Shown here: one piece after another, positions 51,723-59,561 of the stretch
Numbering within the stretch: position 1 is the first letter of the stretch
Layout of the letters: every line of letters begins with the position of its first letter
Assembly (NCBI GenBank): GCA_038213435.1
Contig: JBBQTI010000010.1
Coordinates: 1-64,000 of the forward strand
Length of the DNA stretch: 64,000 nt
Direction: 5' to 3'
From: PALSA-610 sp038213435
GTDB lineage: Bacteria > Actinomycetota > Acidimicrobiia > IMCC26256 > PALSA-610
The notes under the pieces: model-generated
Databases searched by the model: none
What the model was told of the DNA's origin: nothing
Seen by the model: only the letters and a program-made list of their open reading frames with translations
Made by a program: the position numbers and the translations under genes

Positions 51723-52841
51723 TCAGCCTGCCATGCGCTCCAACAGGAAGTCGATCGCGCGGGTCAAGGTGGCGACGTCGTCGGGCTCGATCGCGGGGAA
51801 GAGCGCGATTCGCAGCTGGTTGCGGCCGAGCTTGCGATACGGCTCGACGTCGACGATGCCGTTCGCTCGCAGCGCGGCCGCCAGCGCGGCCGCGTCGACG
51901 CGCTCGTCGAAATCGATGGTCGCCGTGACCGGGCTGCGGTGCGCGGTGTCCTTCACGAACGGCGCCGCGTACTTGTGGCCGTCGGCCCAGCCGTAGACGA
52001 TCGCGGCCGAACGATCGCTGCGACCGGCCGCGAATTCGAGCCCGCCGTTCTCGAGCATCCATCGGAGTTGGTGGTCGAGGAAGAACAGGGTCGCGAGCGC
52101 GGGCGTGTTGTACGTCTGGTCGTGGCGCGAGTTCTCGACCGCGATCGACAGGTCGAGGGTCGCGGGCGTCCAGCGCGTTCGCGTGATCCGGTCGATGCGC
52201 TCGAGTGCTTCCGGGGCGCAGAGCGCGAGCCAGAGGCCGCCTTCGCTCGCGAAGCTCTTCTGCGGTGCGAAGTAGTAAACGTCGAACGCGCGAGGGTCGA
52301 CGCGTATGCCGCCGGCGGCCGAGGTGCCATCGACCACGACCAGCGCGTCGCCGCGCGGGCGGTGCACATCGACGATCACGCCGGTCGATGTCTCGTTGTG
52401 CGGATACGCGTACACGTCGCCGTCGACCGTGTCGGGTCGGATCGGCGTCTCGCCGGGCGCGGTTTCGCAGATCTGCGGATCGTCGAGATGGGGCGCGGCT
52501 CGGGCGACCTGCGCGAACTTCGACGAGAACTCGCCGAGCACGAGGTGCGTGCTCCGCCGCTCAACGAGCCCGAACGACGCGGCGTCCCAGAACAGCGTCG
52601 AGCCTCCGACGCCGAGCAGCACTTCATAGTCGTCCGGGAGCGAGAACAGGTCGCGCAGACCGGTGCGTATCCCGGCGACGACCGCGCGCACACCATCGCG
52701 CCGGTGGCTCGTGCCGAGGTAGCCGTGCGCGACATGGGCGAGTGTCGCGACCGCCTCGTCGCGTACCTTCGACGGTCCCGATCCGAACCGTCCGTCGCTC
52801 GGCAGCAACGCGCGGGGAAGCCTCAGGTCGTCGGGTGTCAT
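51723..52841 (-). CDS. serC: Phosphoserine aminotransferase
   Basis: 372 residues, class V PLP aminotransferase in the actinobacterial SerC form. FGSGPSKVRDEAVATL and HVAHGYLGTSHRRDGVRAVV at the N-terminus, YAYPHNETSTGVIVDV, VVVDGTSAAGG (Asp on the PLP ring nitrogen), YYFAPQKSFASEGGLW (Schiff-base Lys) and YRKLGRNQLRIALFPAIEPD. It makes 3-phosphoserine from 3-phosphohydroxypyruvate and glutamate in serine synthesis. No serA or serB in the window. The small downstream gene follows at four bases. Confidence 0.92.
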   Translation of the reverse strand: MTPDDLRLPRALLPSDGRFGSGPSKVRDEAVATLAHVAHGYLGTSHRRDGVRAVVAGIRTGLRDLFSLPDDYEVLLGVGGSTLFWDAASFGLVERRSTHLVLGEFSSKFAQVARAAPHLDDPQICETAPGETPIRPDTVDGDVYAYPHNETSTGVIVDVHRPRGDALVVVDGTSAAGGIRVDPRAFDVYYFAPQKSFASEGGLWLALCAPEALERIDRITRTRWTPATLDLSIAVENSRHDQTYNTPALATLFFLDHQLRWMLENGGLEFAAGRSDRSAAIVYGWADGHKYAAPFVKDTAHRSPVTATIDFDERVDAAALAAALRANGIVDVEPYRKLGRNQLRIALFPAIEPDDVATLTRAIDFLLERMAG

Positions 52842-52856
52842 GCCGCAACTCTATGG

Positions 52857-54266
52857 TCAGGCGAGCGCGAGGACCTCGTCGAATCCGGTTCGCAGACTGC
52901 CGAGCAGCATCTCGTGATCGGGTACCGCGGCGGTGTCGATCACGATGCCGATGCAACACGTGTCGCAGTGCGAGATCAGTGCGACGTTGAACGCCGCGCC
53001 CGCCGGCGGCGCGAATGCGTACAGCCGCTCGACGCGGGCGCCGGCGACGTATACCGGCACGGGCGCGCCGGGGATGTTGGACGTCACGAAGTCGCAGCAC
53101 TTGAGCATGCCCCCGAACAACGCGGTCGTCGTCGCGGTCGGCAGCCGGTTGAGGACCCCGGCCATCGTGCTGGTCATCTGGAGCGCGGGTTCGGCCCTCC
53201 AACCGCGGATGAGCGTGCGTAGCGCGGCGATGCGCTCACGGGGATCCTCGATCGACGTCGGTACCGGGAAACGGGCCGGCGCGAAGCGGTTCCCGCCCGC
53301 GTCGTCGTCGCTCTGGCGCAGGTTGATCGGCAACGTCATTCGTAATTCGACGGGCGCGGCGCCATGCCGTTCGTGGTAGCGCCGGACGCCGCCGACCACC
53401 GCCGCGACGAAGACGTCGTTGAGGCTGCCGTCGCTCGCCTTCGCGACGCGGCGCATCTCGTCGAGCGACACGTCGAACGCCTCGAGTCGGCGCGCGAGCC
53501 CGCGCCGGAGCATGATCGGCGACATCGGGCCCGACGCGGGCGCGAGGGCGCGCGCGACCGAGCGGGTGGTTCGCAGGGCGTCACCCGCCGAGCCCAACGG
53601 GTGACGAATGGCTCGCCCGGTCGCGTGCGCCACACCGACCGGTGCCCGCCGTGCGATTCCGAGCGCGCGCCGTCGATTGTGTGCCAGCGAGTGGCGGAGC
53701 ATGTCGAGCATCCGCGCCTCCTCGGGCGCGAGTGCCGCGGGTACGCGGTCATCCGAGGGTTCGGCGGCGTCGGGAACGAGGTCGACGAAGTGGGTGAGCA
53801 ACTCCATGCCACCCACGCCGTCGGTGACCGCGTGGTGCACCTTCATCGCGAACGCGGCGCGCTCGCCGTCGGGACCGTCGAGCCCTTCGAAGAGGGTGAA
53901 TTCCCAGAGCGGCCGGGCTCGGTCGAAGCTCGTCGTCGCGATCGGCTGCAACGCGTCGAGCAACGCGCGCATGGTTCCCGGCCGGGCCAGTCGGACGCGT
54001 CTGAGGTGGAAATCGAGGTCGAACGTCGGTTCCGCGGTCCAGCGCGGTGGCGCGATCCGAAACGGCGGCGACACGACCCGCTGGCGCAGTCTTGGAATGA
54101 AGCAAGTCGTGCGGTCGATCCGTCGTCGCAGCCGCTCCCAATCCGGGACCGAGTCGAAGAGCGCGACCGCGAGGATCGTCGAGCGCAGGACGGGATCCTT
54201 CTCGATGTTCCACATGAGCGCGTCCTCGTCGCTCATGTGATGCGCGAATCGCGCCGCTTGCGCCAT
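52857..54266 (-). CDS. Wax ester synthase / diacylglycerol acyltransferase (WS/DGAT)
   Basis: 469 residues, ATG preceded by a strong GGGGGGA site. The catalytic HHxxxDG is present as KVHHAVTDGVGG, with PLWEFTLFEGLDG before it and the C-terminal block FVTSNIPGAPVPVYVAGARV and NVALISHCDTCCIGIVIDTA. The N-terminus SDEDALMWNIEKDP is the usual opening. It transfers acyl-CoA to long-chain alcohols or diacylglycerol, making wax esters or triacylglycerol stored in lipid bodies. It fits with the desaturase, acyl-CoA synthetase and dehydrogenase in this region. The upstream open frame to 54833 is not homologous. Confidence 0.92.
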   Translation of the reverse strand: MAQAARFAHHMSDEDALMWNIEKDPVLRSTILAVALFDSVPDWERLRRRIDRTTCFIPRLRQRVVSPPFRIAPPRWTAEPTFDLDFHLRRVRLARPGTMRALLDALQPIATTSFDRARPLWEFTLFEGLDGPDGERAAFAMKVHHAVTDGVGGMELLTHFVDLVPDAAEPSDDRVPAALAPEEARMLDMLRHSLAHNRRRALGIARRAPVGVAHATGRAIRHPLGSAGDALRTTRSVARALAPASGPMSPIMLRRGLARRLEAFDVSLDEMRRVAKASDGSLNDVFVAAVVGGVRRYHERHGAAPVELRMTLPINLRQSDDDAGGNRFAPARFPVPTSIEDPRERIAALRTLIRGWRAEPALQMTSTMAGVLNRLPTATTTALFGGMLKCCDFVTSNIPGAPVPVYVAGARVERLYAFAPPAGAAFNVALISHCDTCCIGIVIDTAAVPDHEMLLGSLRTGFDEVLALA

Positions 54267-54503
54267 TGGCTGTCCCCCCAGGCGTACGTCGAGTGTCGCG
54301 ACGGTACCTCCGGAACGGTCCGCTGTCCCGTGTGCCACTACCCCCGTGTGACGGATCGGGTCGAGATGTCGAACACGACCGTCACGTCGACGCTCAGCTC
54401 TTGCGACTCCGGCGAGATCGGCACCGAGGCGGATTGCCGCGCCCGGTCGAAAGCGCGTCCGACGCCGCGAGGCGCCCCGGCGGTTCCCGTTAGGGTCCGG
54501 TAC

Positions 54504-55388
54504 GTGCGTAGCCGGTTCGTGATCGCCAACGGCGTCCGCCTCTTCTGCCTCGAGGCGGGCCCCGCCGGCGCGCCCGTCGTCCTGCTGTTGCACGGCTTCC
54601 CCGAGCTCGCGTACTCGTGGCGGCACCAGGTCGCGGCGCTGGGCGAGGCCGGGTTTCACGTGGTCGCACCCGACCTGCCGGGCTACGGGCGCAGCGACAA
54701 GCCGAACGTCACGTACGACTGCGAGTGGATCAACGCGTGTCTCGTCGGCGTCCTCGACGCGTTGGGCTGCGAACGCGCGGTCGTCGCGGGACACGACTGG
54801 GGCGGGATCCTCGTCTGGATCATGGCCCGGCAATACCCCGACCGGCTCGCCGGCGTCATCGGTGTGAACACGCCCGATCTTCCGCGCCCCCCGATGCCGC
54901 CGGTGCAGTTGCTCCGTCAGATCTTCGTCGACACCCCCATCTACATCATCCAGTTCCAGGAGCGCGGGGTCGCGGAATGGATGCTCGGCTCATGGGGGCG
55001 CGGCGTCGACGACTTCGTCGAGATGATCTTCGGCGCGACGACGCAAGTTGCCGACGCCTTCCCGCCCGCGGTGCTCGACGTGTACAAGGACGCGTTCCGC
55101 CCGGTCGGTGCACTCACACCGCCGATCGAGTACTACCGGAACCTGGACCGCAACTGGGAGCTCACGGCGGAGATCGCGGATCGTACGATCGACGTGCCCT
55201 GCCTGATGATCTCCGCCGCGGACGATCCCGTGCTCACACCCGCCATGACGGCCGGCATGGAGGAGCGAGCTCCCGATCTCGAACGGGTCGTCATCGAGCG
55301 TTGTGGTCACTGGACCCAACAGGAGCGACCGCGCGAGACGTCGCAGGCGATGCTCGCATACCTCCGCCGCCTCCCACCCTGGCACTGA
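54504..55388 (+). CDS. Alpha/beta hydrolase, epoxide hydrolase-like
   Basis: 294 residues from a GTG at 54504, with TAGGGT seven bases upstream (leaderless pattern). VVLLLHGFPELAYSWRHQ (oxyanion hole HGFP), VVAGHDWGGILVWIMA with nucleophile Asp in GHDWGG, a cap domain in the middle, MISAADDPVLTP (acid) and IERCGHWTQQERP (His). The Asp nucleophile and GHDWGG wording are those of soluble epoxide hydrolases and fluoroacetate/haloalkane dehalogenases; epoxide hydrolase is most likely. ORF extension to 53364 upstream lies antisense to the WS/DGAT gene. Confidence 0.88.
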   Translation: MRSRFVIANGVRLFCLEAGPAGAPVVLLLHGFPELAYSWRHQVAALGEAGFHVVAPDLPGYGRSDKPNVTYDCEWINACLVGVLDALGCERAVVAGHDWGGILVWIMARQYPDRLAGVIGVNTPDLPRPPMPPVQLLRQIFVDTPIYIIQFQERGVAEWMLGSWGRGVDDFVEMIFGATTQVADAFPPAVLDVYKDAFRPVGALTPPIEYYRNLDRNWELTAEIADRTIDVPCLMISAADDPVLTPAMTAGMEERAPDLERVVIERCGHWTQQERPRETSQAMLAYLRRLPPWH

Positions 55389-55457
55389 CGGCCCCGACCG
55401 GAATTCCACCCAACAGTTGGCAAGAATTGTGACGGCGTGGCGTCGAAGCCGGTCGGG

Positions 55458-55958
55458 CTAGTCGTCTTCCGACTTGCGCTCGACGTCGGTTGCCCAGAGC
55501 TCGAACTCGCCGTTGCGGTAGACGAGCGCGGCCGGCCGGCCCGTGAGCGGCGGCCGCAGATCGCCGCGGCTGCGGTCGACCCGCACCGAGATGGACCTTC
55601 GTCCCGAAGCGGTGAGCATGGTGACGCGATCGGAGCCGCCCCACTTGAACGCGGACGCGGGCATGGCGAGCGCCTGATACTGCGAGAACCGCTGTTGCTT
55701 GCCGGCCCTCCGGCGCAGCGACTCCTCGACCCGGTCGGAGATCGGGCGTACCAGCGACTCCGGCAGCTTGGCCCGCTCCGCCTCTGCCTTCACGATCTCG
55801 CGCAACGCCGTTCCCTCGAACACATTGCGTTGCAGCGCGGCCGCGCGGGCCGCGTTGCTCGTGCGGTTGACCCGCTCCAGGGTGGCGACCAGCAACTTGT
55901 GCTGGTCGGCGTCGGGGAGCAGCTCTACTTCGTCGATCGTCACCATGACGCGGAGCAT
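55458..55958 (-). CDS. TnpB N-terminal (WED-domain) half as a stand-alone protein
   Basis: About 166 residues. EVELLPDADQHKLLVATLER, VNRTSNAARAAALQRNVFEG and the helical block LVRPISDRVEESLRRRAG align by eye with the N-terminal REC-like part of TnpB/IS605 OrfB, and SDRVTMLTASGRRSISVRVD with GRPAALVYRNGEFELWATDV aligns with the WED strands just before RuvC. The chain stops there: no RuvC D-E-D motifs or zinc ribbon follow, and the epoxide hydrolase gene faces it 70 bases away. Either a transposon remnant with an intact frame or a domesticated RNA-binding half. Alternative starts: ATG 55946, TTG 55979. Divergent from an Rrf2 regulator. Confidence 0.6.
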   Translation of the reverse strand: MLRVMVTIDEVELLPDADQHKLLVATLERVNRTSNAARAAALQRNVFEGTALREIVKAEAERAKLPESLVRPISDRVEESLRRRAGKQQRFSQYQALAMPASAFKWGGSDRVTMLTASGRRSISVRVDRSRGDLRPPLTGRPAALVYRNGEFELWATDVERKSEDD

Positions 55959-55987
55959 GGTACCGACGCGGAGAGCCAAGCTTTCTC

Positions 55988-56002
55988 GGATAGCTAGTAT
56001 CC
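55988..56002. promoter_or_regulatory. Inverted repeat GGATA-N5-TATCC over the Rrf2 promoter
   Basis: GGATAGCTAGTATCC overlaps the predicted -10 (TAGTAT, 55995-56000), which stands seven bases before the ATG of the Rrf2 gene. Position and symmetry fit autorepression, and it also lies in the promoter of the divergent TnpB-like gene. Confidence 0.5.
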
Positions 56003-56007
56003 GTGTT

Positions 56008-56496
56008 ATGCGAATGTCGGACGGGGTCGAGTGGGGCGTGCACGTGTGCGTTCTGCTGGCGACGCTGCCCGACGACGCCGCGCTGGCGGCGGCGAAGCTC
56101 GCCGACTATCACGGTGTGCCCGCCGCGTATCTGGCCAAGCACCTGCAGGCCCTCGCCGGAGCCGGCGTGCTCCGAACCGTCAAGGGCGCGCGGGGCGGCT
56201 ATCGGTTGGCGCGATCGCCCGCCGAGATCACCGTGCTCGAGGTAGTCGAAGCGATCGATGGGAACGAATCGGCGTTCCGGTGCAGCGAGATCCGCCGCCG
56301 CGGTCCAGTGGCGATGCCGGCACGCGAGTACACGAAGCCGTGCGGTATCCACCGCGCGTTCACGAGGGCCGACGAGGTCTGGCGCGCGGAGCTCGCCAAG
56401 ACCACCGTTGCCGATCTCCTCATCGGGCTGTTAAACGACGTGCCGCGGACCGCGCTGGAAAAGGGTGCCCGCTGGCTCCAGGAGAGTGCGCGCTGA
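56008..56496 (+). CDS. Rrf2-family [2Fe-2S] redox regulator, RsrR-like
   Basis: 162 residues. Winged helix: AAKLADYHGVPAAYLAKHLQ, VLRTVKGARGGYRLARSP. The ligand set of Streptomyces RsrR (Glu8, His33, Cys90, Cys110) has exact counterparts: Glu8 in SDGVEWG, His35 in ADYHG, Cys92 in FRCSEIRRRGP and Cys112 in YTKPCGI, a constant +2 offset after a two-residue insertion. Only two Cys in this region rules out the IscR three-Cys type. The ATG at 56008 keeps Glu8 in register and has TAGTAT seven bases upstream. It probably senses redox state; the divergent gene is the natural candidate target. Confidence 0.88.
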   Translation: MRMSDGVEWGVHVCVLLATLPDDAALAAAKLADYHGVPAAYLAKHLQALAGAGVLRTVKGARGGYRLARSPAEITVLEVVEAIDGNESAFRCSEIRRRGPVAMPAREYTKPCGIHRAFTRADEVWRAELAKTTVADLLIGLLNDVPRTALEKGARWLQESAR

Positions 56497-56505
56497 GCAG
56501 GCGCG

Positions 56506-56589
56506 CTACCGGCCCGCACGCGGGCGCTTGCCGTGGTTCGCCTTGTTTCGACGGGCCTTGAGCCGGCGCTTCTTCGTCTTCTTGCTCAT
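56506..56589 (-). CDS. Ribosomal protein bL37-like, 27 residues
   Basis: MSKKTKKRRLKARRNKANHG followed by KRPRAGR. The KxKRRxxARRxKANHGKRP wording matches the ~24-residue bL37 protein seen in mycobacterial 50S structures and in most actinobacteria. Highly basic, no start ambiguity. Usually missed by gene callers because of its size. Lies on the minus strand between the Rrf2 and YchF-like genes. Confidence 0.75.
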   Translation of the reverse strand: MSKKTKKRRLKARRNKANHGKRPRAGR

Positions 56590-56627
56590 AGGAGGTCGGA
56601 GGCTACTTGATCGGTAGCCTGCGCTCG

Positions 56628-57653
56628 ATGGAGAACCTGGGCCTCGTGGGTTTTACTGGCGCGGGCGCGAACCGTCTATTCAGCGCCCTCACCGGTCTGC
56701 CGGTGCCCAGCGAATACGAGGCCGCGGTCGGCGTGGCGAGCCTCCCCGACGAGCGCCTCCGCCGGCTGACCGAGATGTCCCGGTCGAAGAAGACGGTCGC
56801 GGCGGGCTTCGAGCTGGTGAATCTCGCGCTGCCGCCGGGGTCGAAGCCGGGCGAGGGACTGGGCGCGAAGTTCCTCGGCACCTTGCGCAACTGCGACGCA
56901 ATCCTGATCGTGCTGCGCGCGTTCGCCGAGGGCGGAGTCGTGCCCGATCCGGAAGGTGACCTCGACGCGCTCGAGCTCGAGCTCGTGCTCGCCGACATCG
57001 CGAGCGTCGAGCAGCGACTCACGCGCCAGCGCCGGGCCGCGAAGAGCGGCGACAAGGAGATCCTCGCCGAGGTCGATGTGCTCGAGAAGGCACACGCGCT
57101 GCTCTCCGACGGAACACCGATCAGGCGGAGCGCCTTGACGACCGACGAGATCGCGCGCCTCGCTCCCGTTTTCCTGCTGACGACCAAGCCGTTGCTGATC
57201 GTCGCCAACACCGGCGAGGAGCAGACGACCGCCGTACCACTGCCGGCGGGCGACGAGGTGCTCCAGGTACCGAGCGACATCGAAGCCGAGATCGCCGCCT
57301 GCGCACCCGACGACCGCCCCGAGATGCGCGAGTCGTACGGTCTGGGGGAGTCGGCGCTCGACGCGGTCGCGCAGGCGGCGTACCACCTCCTCGGCCGGCT
57401 GACGTTCTTCACCACCGGAGAGGACGAGTCGCGCGCCTGGACCGTTCGCGCGGGTGCGAAGGCGCCCGAGTGTGCGGGCGTCATCCACAGCGACCTCCAG
57501 CGAGGATTCATCCGTGCCGAGGTGATCGACTGGCTCGAGCTGCTCGAGATCGGTTCGTGGGCGAAGGCGCGCGAGCTGAAGAAGCTGCGGATCGAGGGCA
57601 AGGATTACGAAGTACGAGACGGCGACGTCCTCGAGATCCGCTTCAACGTGTAG
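56628..57653 (+). CDS. YchF/Obg-like protein with destroyed P-loop (DUF933)
   Basis: 341 residues, YchF layout: G domain, coiled-coil insert (EQRLTRQRRAAKSGDKEILA) and a C-terminal TGS domain almost canonical (RAWTVRAGAKAPECAGVIHS, RGFIRAEVIDW, EGKDYEVRDGDVLEIRFNV). But the P-loop, GLPNVGKSTLF in YchF, is GFTGAGANRLF: Lys, Ser and Thr are all replaced. The G3 region reads NLALPPGSKPGEGLG and the G4-like YVANVDE reads IVANTGE. Nucleotide binding is thus unlikely, and the protein may work as a ribosome/RNA adaptor. ATG 56628 with TAGCCT seven bases upstream (leaderless). A canonical ychF is presumably elsewhere. Confidence 0.85.
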   Translation: MENLGLVGFTGAGANRLFSALTGLPVPSEYEAAVGVASLPDERLRRLTEMSRSKKTVAAGFELVNLALPPGSKPGEGLGAKFLGTLRNCDAILIVLRAFAEGGVVPDPEGDLDALELELVLADIASVEQRLTRQRRAAKSGDKEILAEVDVLEKAHALLSDGTPIRRSALTTDEIARLAPVFLLTTKPLLIVANTGEEQTTAVPLPAGDEVLQVPSDIEAEIAACAPDDRPEMRESYGLGESALDAVAQAAYHLLGRLTFFTTGEDESRAWTVRAGAKAPECAGVIHSDLQRGFIRAEVIDWLELLEIGSWAKARELKKLRIEGKDYEVRDGDVLEIRFNV

Positions 57654-57662
57654 GGAACGGGC

Positions 57663-57992
57663 ATGACCTGGCTGGTTCGCGGTGAAGACGTGCTGGCGGT
57701 GGCCGAGGTGGCCGCGTCTCCGCGTCGACGCGCGCGCGGTCTCATGGGTCGCGGAGATGTCGAAGGGGTACTCGTGCTTCGACCGTGCCGCCAGGTGCAC
57801 ACGTTCGGGATGCGGTTCCCGATCGACGTCGCGTTCTGCGATGGCTCCGGAATCGTTCTGCATCTGAGCACGCTGGCCCCCCGACGCGTGTCCCGTCCGG
57901 TCTGGCACTCCTCCTTCGTGATCGAGGCGCGCGCCGGGAGCTTCGAACGCTGGAAACTGCAAGCCGGCGACGTAGTCGAGATCAAAGGCTGA
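57663..57992 (+). CDS. DUF192 family protein
   Basis: 109 residues, starting nine bases after the YchF-like stop, so an operon is likely. VAASPRRRARGLMGRGDVEG, LRPCRQVHTFGMRFPIDVAF and ARAGSFERWKLQAGDVVEI are the DUF192 core (the (T/H)xGMxFPIDxxF motif). The fold is a small beta barrel of unknown function; often a lipoprotein or soluble partner of unrelated operons. No signal peptide here, so probably cytosolic. Confidence 0.85.
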   Translation: MTWLVRGEDVLAVAEVAASPRRRARGLMGRGDVEGVLVLRPCRQVHTFGMRFPIDVAFCDGSGIVLHLSTLAPRRVSRPVWHSSFVIEARAGSFERWKLQAGDVVEIKG

Positions 57993-58046
57993 TCACCGGG
58001 ACGAGCGCCTGGGATTCGAAGCGGGTCAGGCAGAATGAGAGTCTCC

Positions 58047-59561
58047 ATGGCGCGCTTCTACGTCACCACTCCCATCTACTACGTGAACGACGTCCCGCAC
58101 ATCGGTCACGCCTACACGACCGTTGCCGGCGACGTGCTCACCCGTTGGCGCCGGCTCTGGGGCGACGAGGTCTTCTACCTGACCGGCACCGACGAGCACG
58201 GCCTGAAGGTGCAACGCGCCGCGGAGGCGAGGGGCGTGACTCCGAAGGAACTGGTCGACGAGACGGCCGGGCACTTCCGCGACACGTGGGACGGGCTCGA
58301 CATCGCCTACGACGACTTCATCCGCACAACCGAGCCGCGTCACTACGCGGCGGTACAGAAGTTCCTGCAGACGATCTACGACGCGGGCGACATCGAGCTC
58401 GGAACCTACGAAGGCCTCTACTGCGTCTCGTGCGAGGCCTACTACGCGGAGGACGAGCTGGTCGACGGCTGTTGTCCCATCCACCTACGTCCGGTCGAGC
58501 ATGTCGTCGAAGAAAATTATTTCTTCAAGCTGTCGCGCTTCACCGACCGCTTGCTTGCGCATTACGCGGAGCATCCCGACGCGGTGCAGCCCGAGTCGCG
58601 GATGAACGAAGTGCTCGGCTTCATCCGGGGTGGCCTCCAGGACTTCTCGATGAGCCGCACGTCGATCAACTGGGGTGTTCCGCTCCCCTGGGACCAGAGG
58701 CATGTCGCGTACGTGTGGGCCGACGCGTTGTTCAACTACTGCACGGCGGTGGGGTATGCGAACGACGAAGCGCGCTTCGCCAAGTGGTGGCCCGTCGACT
58801 ATCACCTCGTGGGCAAGGACATCTTGCGGTTCCACGCGGTGTACTGGCCCGCGATGTTGATGGCCGCCGGTCTCGAGCCGCCGCGGTGCGTCTTCGCTCA
58901 CGGCTGGTTGCTCGTCGGGGGCGAGAAGATGAGCAAGACGGCGCTCAACCAGATCGCGCCCGCCGATCTCGTCGCCGACTTCGGTGTCGACGGTTTCCGC
59001 TACCACTTCATGGTCGACCAGCGATTCGGTCCCGACGGCGACTTCTCGTACGAGGCGATGGTGCAGCGGTACAACGCCGATCTGGCCAACAACTTCGGGA
59101 ACCTCGCCAGCCGCGTGCTCAACATGGCAATGAACTACTGCGGCGGGGTCGTTCCCGACGAGCGCGCCGACGGACCGTTACGCGAGGCGGCCGCGAGCGC
59201 CTTCTCGGGGCTCTCCGACGCGTTGACTCGTCTCGATTTCGCCGGCGGGTTTGGCTCGGTCTGGGAGCTCATCCGCGCGACGAACGCGTACATCGAGGAC
59301 AGCAAGCCTTGGGAGCTCAACAAGCAGGGCGACGCGCACGCGGTCGCGAAGGTGTTGGGTGACTGTCTCGAATCGCTGCGGATCGTCGCGCTGCTCGCAT
59401 CTCCGTTGATCCCGAACGCGGCGCAGGAGTTGTGGCGGCGACTCGGTCTGACGAGCCGGCCGGACGACGAGCGACTGCCCGGGGCGGTCGCTTGGGGTCG
59501 ACTGCCCGCCGGCGCGTCGCTCGACAAGGGCGCGCCCCTCTTCCCGCGCAAGGAAACGTGA
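58047..59561 (+). CDS. metG: Methionyl-tRNA synthetase
   Basis: 504 residues from the ATG at 58047 (MARFYVTTPIYYVNDVPHIG); an ATG four codons earlier (58035) is possible. PHIGHAYTT is HIGH, GGEKMSKTALNQI is KMSKS, and YCVSCEAYYAEDELVDGCCP the CP-domain region with zinc-type Cys. SRTSINWGVPLPWD and the anticodon-binding helices (MVQRYNADLANNFGNLASRV) follow. It lacks the C-terminal dimerisation domain, matching the ~510-residue group. It charges tRNA-Met with methionine. The stop overlaps tatD (TGATG), beginning a housekeeping operon. Confidence 0.97.
   Translation: MARFYVTTPIYYVNDVPHIGHAYTTVAGDVLTRWRRLWGDEVFYLTGTDEHGLKVQRAAEARGVTPKELVDETAGHFRDTWDGLDIAYDDFIRTTEPRHYAAVQKFLQTIYDAGDIELGTYEGLYCVSCEAYYAEDELVDGCCPIHLRPVEHVVEENYFFKLSRFTDRLLAHYAEHPDAVQPESRMNEVLGFIRGGLQDFSMSRTSINWGVPLPWDQRHVAYVWADALFNYCTAVGYANDEARFAKWWPVDYHLVGKDILRFHAVYWPAMLMAAGLEPPRCVFAHGWLLVGGEKMSKTALNQIAPADLVADFGVDGFRYHFMVDQRFGPDGDFSYEAMVQRYNADLANNFGNLASRVLNMAMNYCGGVVPDERADGPLREAAASAFSGLSDALTRLDFAGGFGSVWELIRATNAYIEDSKPWELNKQGDAHAVAKVLGDCLESLRIVALLASPLIPNAAQELWRRLGLTSRPDDERLPGAVAWGRLPAGASLDKGAPLFPRKET

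Noticed and set aside
55390..55457. Guide RNA (reRNA) for the TnpB-like gene
   Set aside because: Only a short palindrome CCAACAGTTGG and no conserved hairpin or transposon end are visible; not supportable without RNA data.
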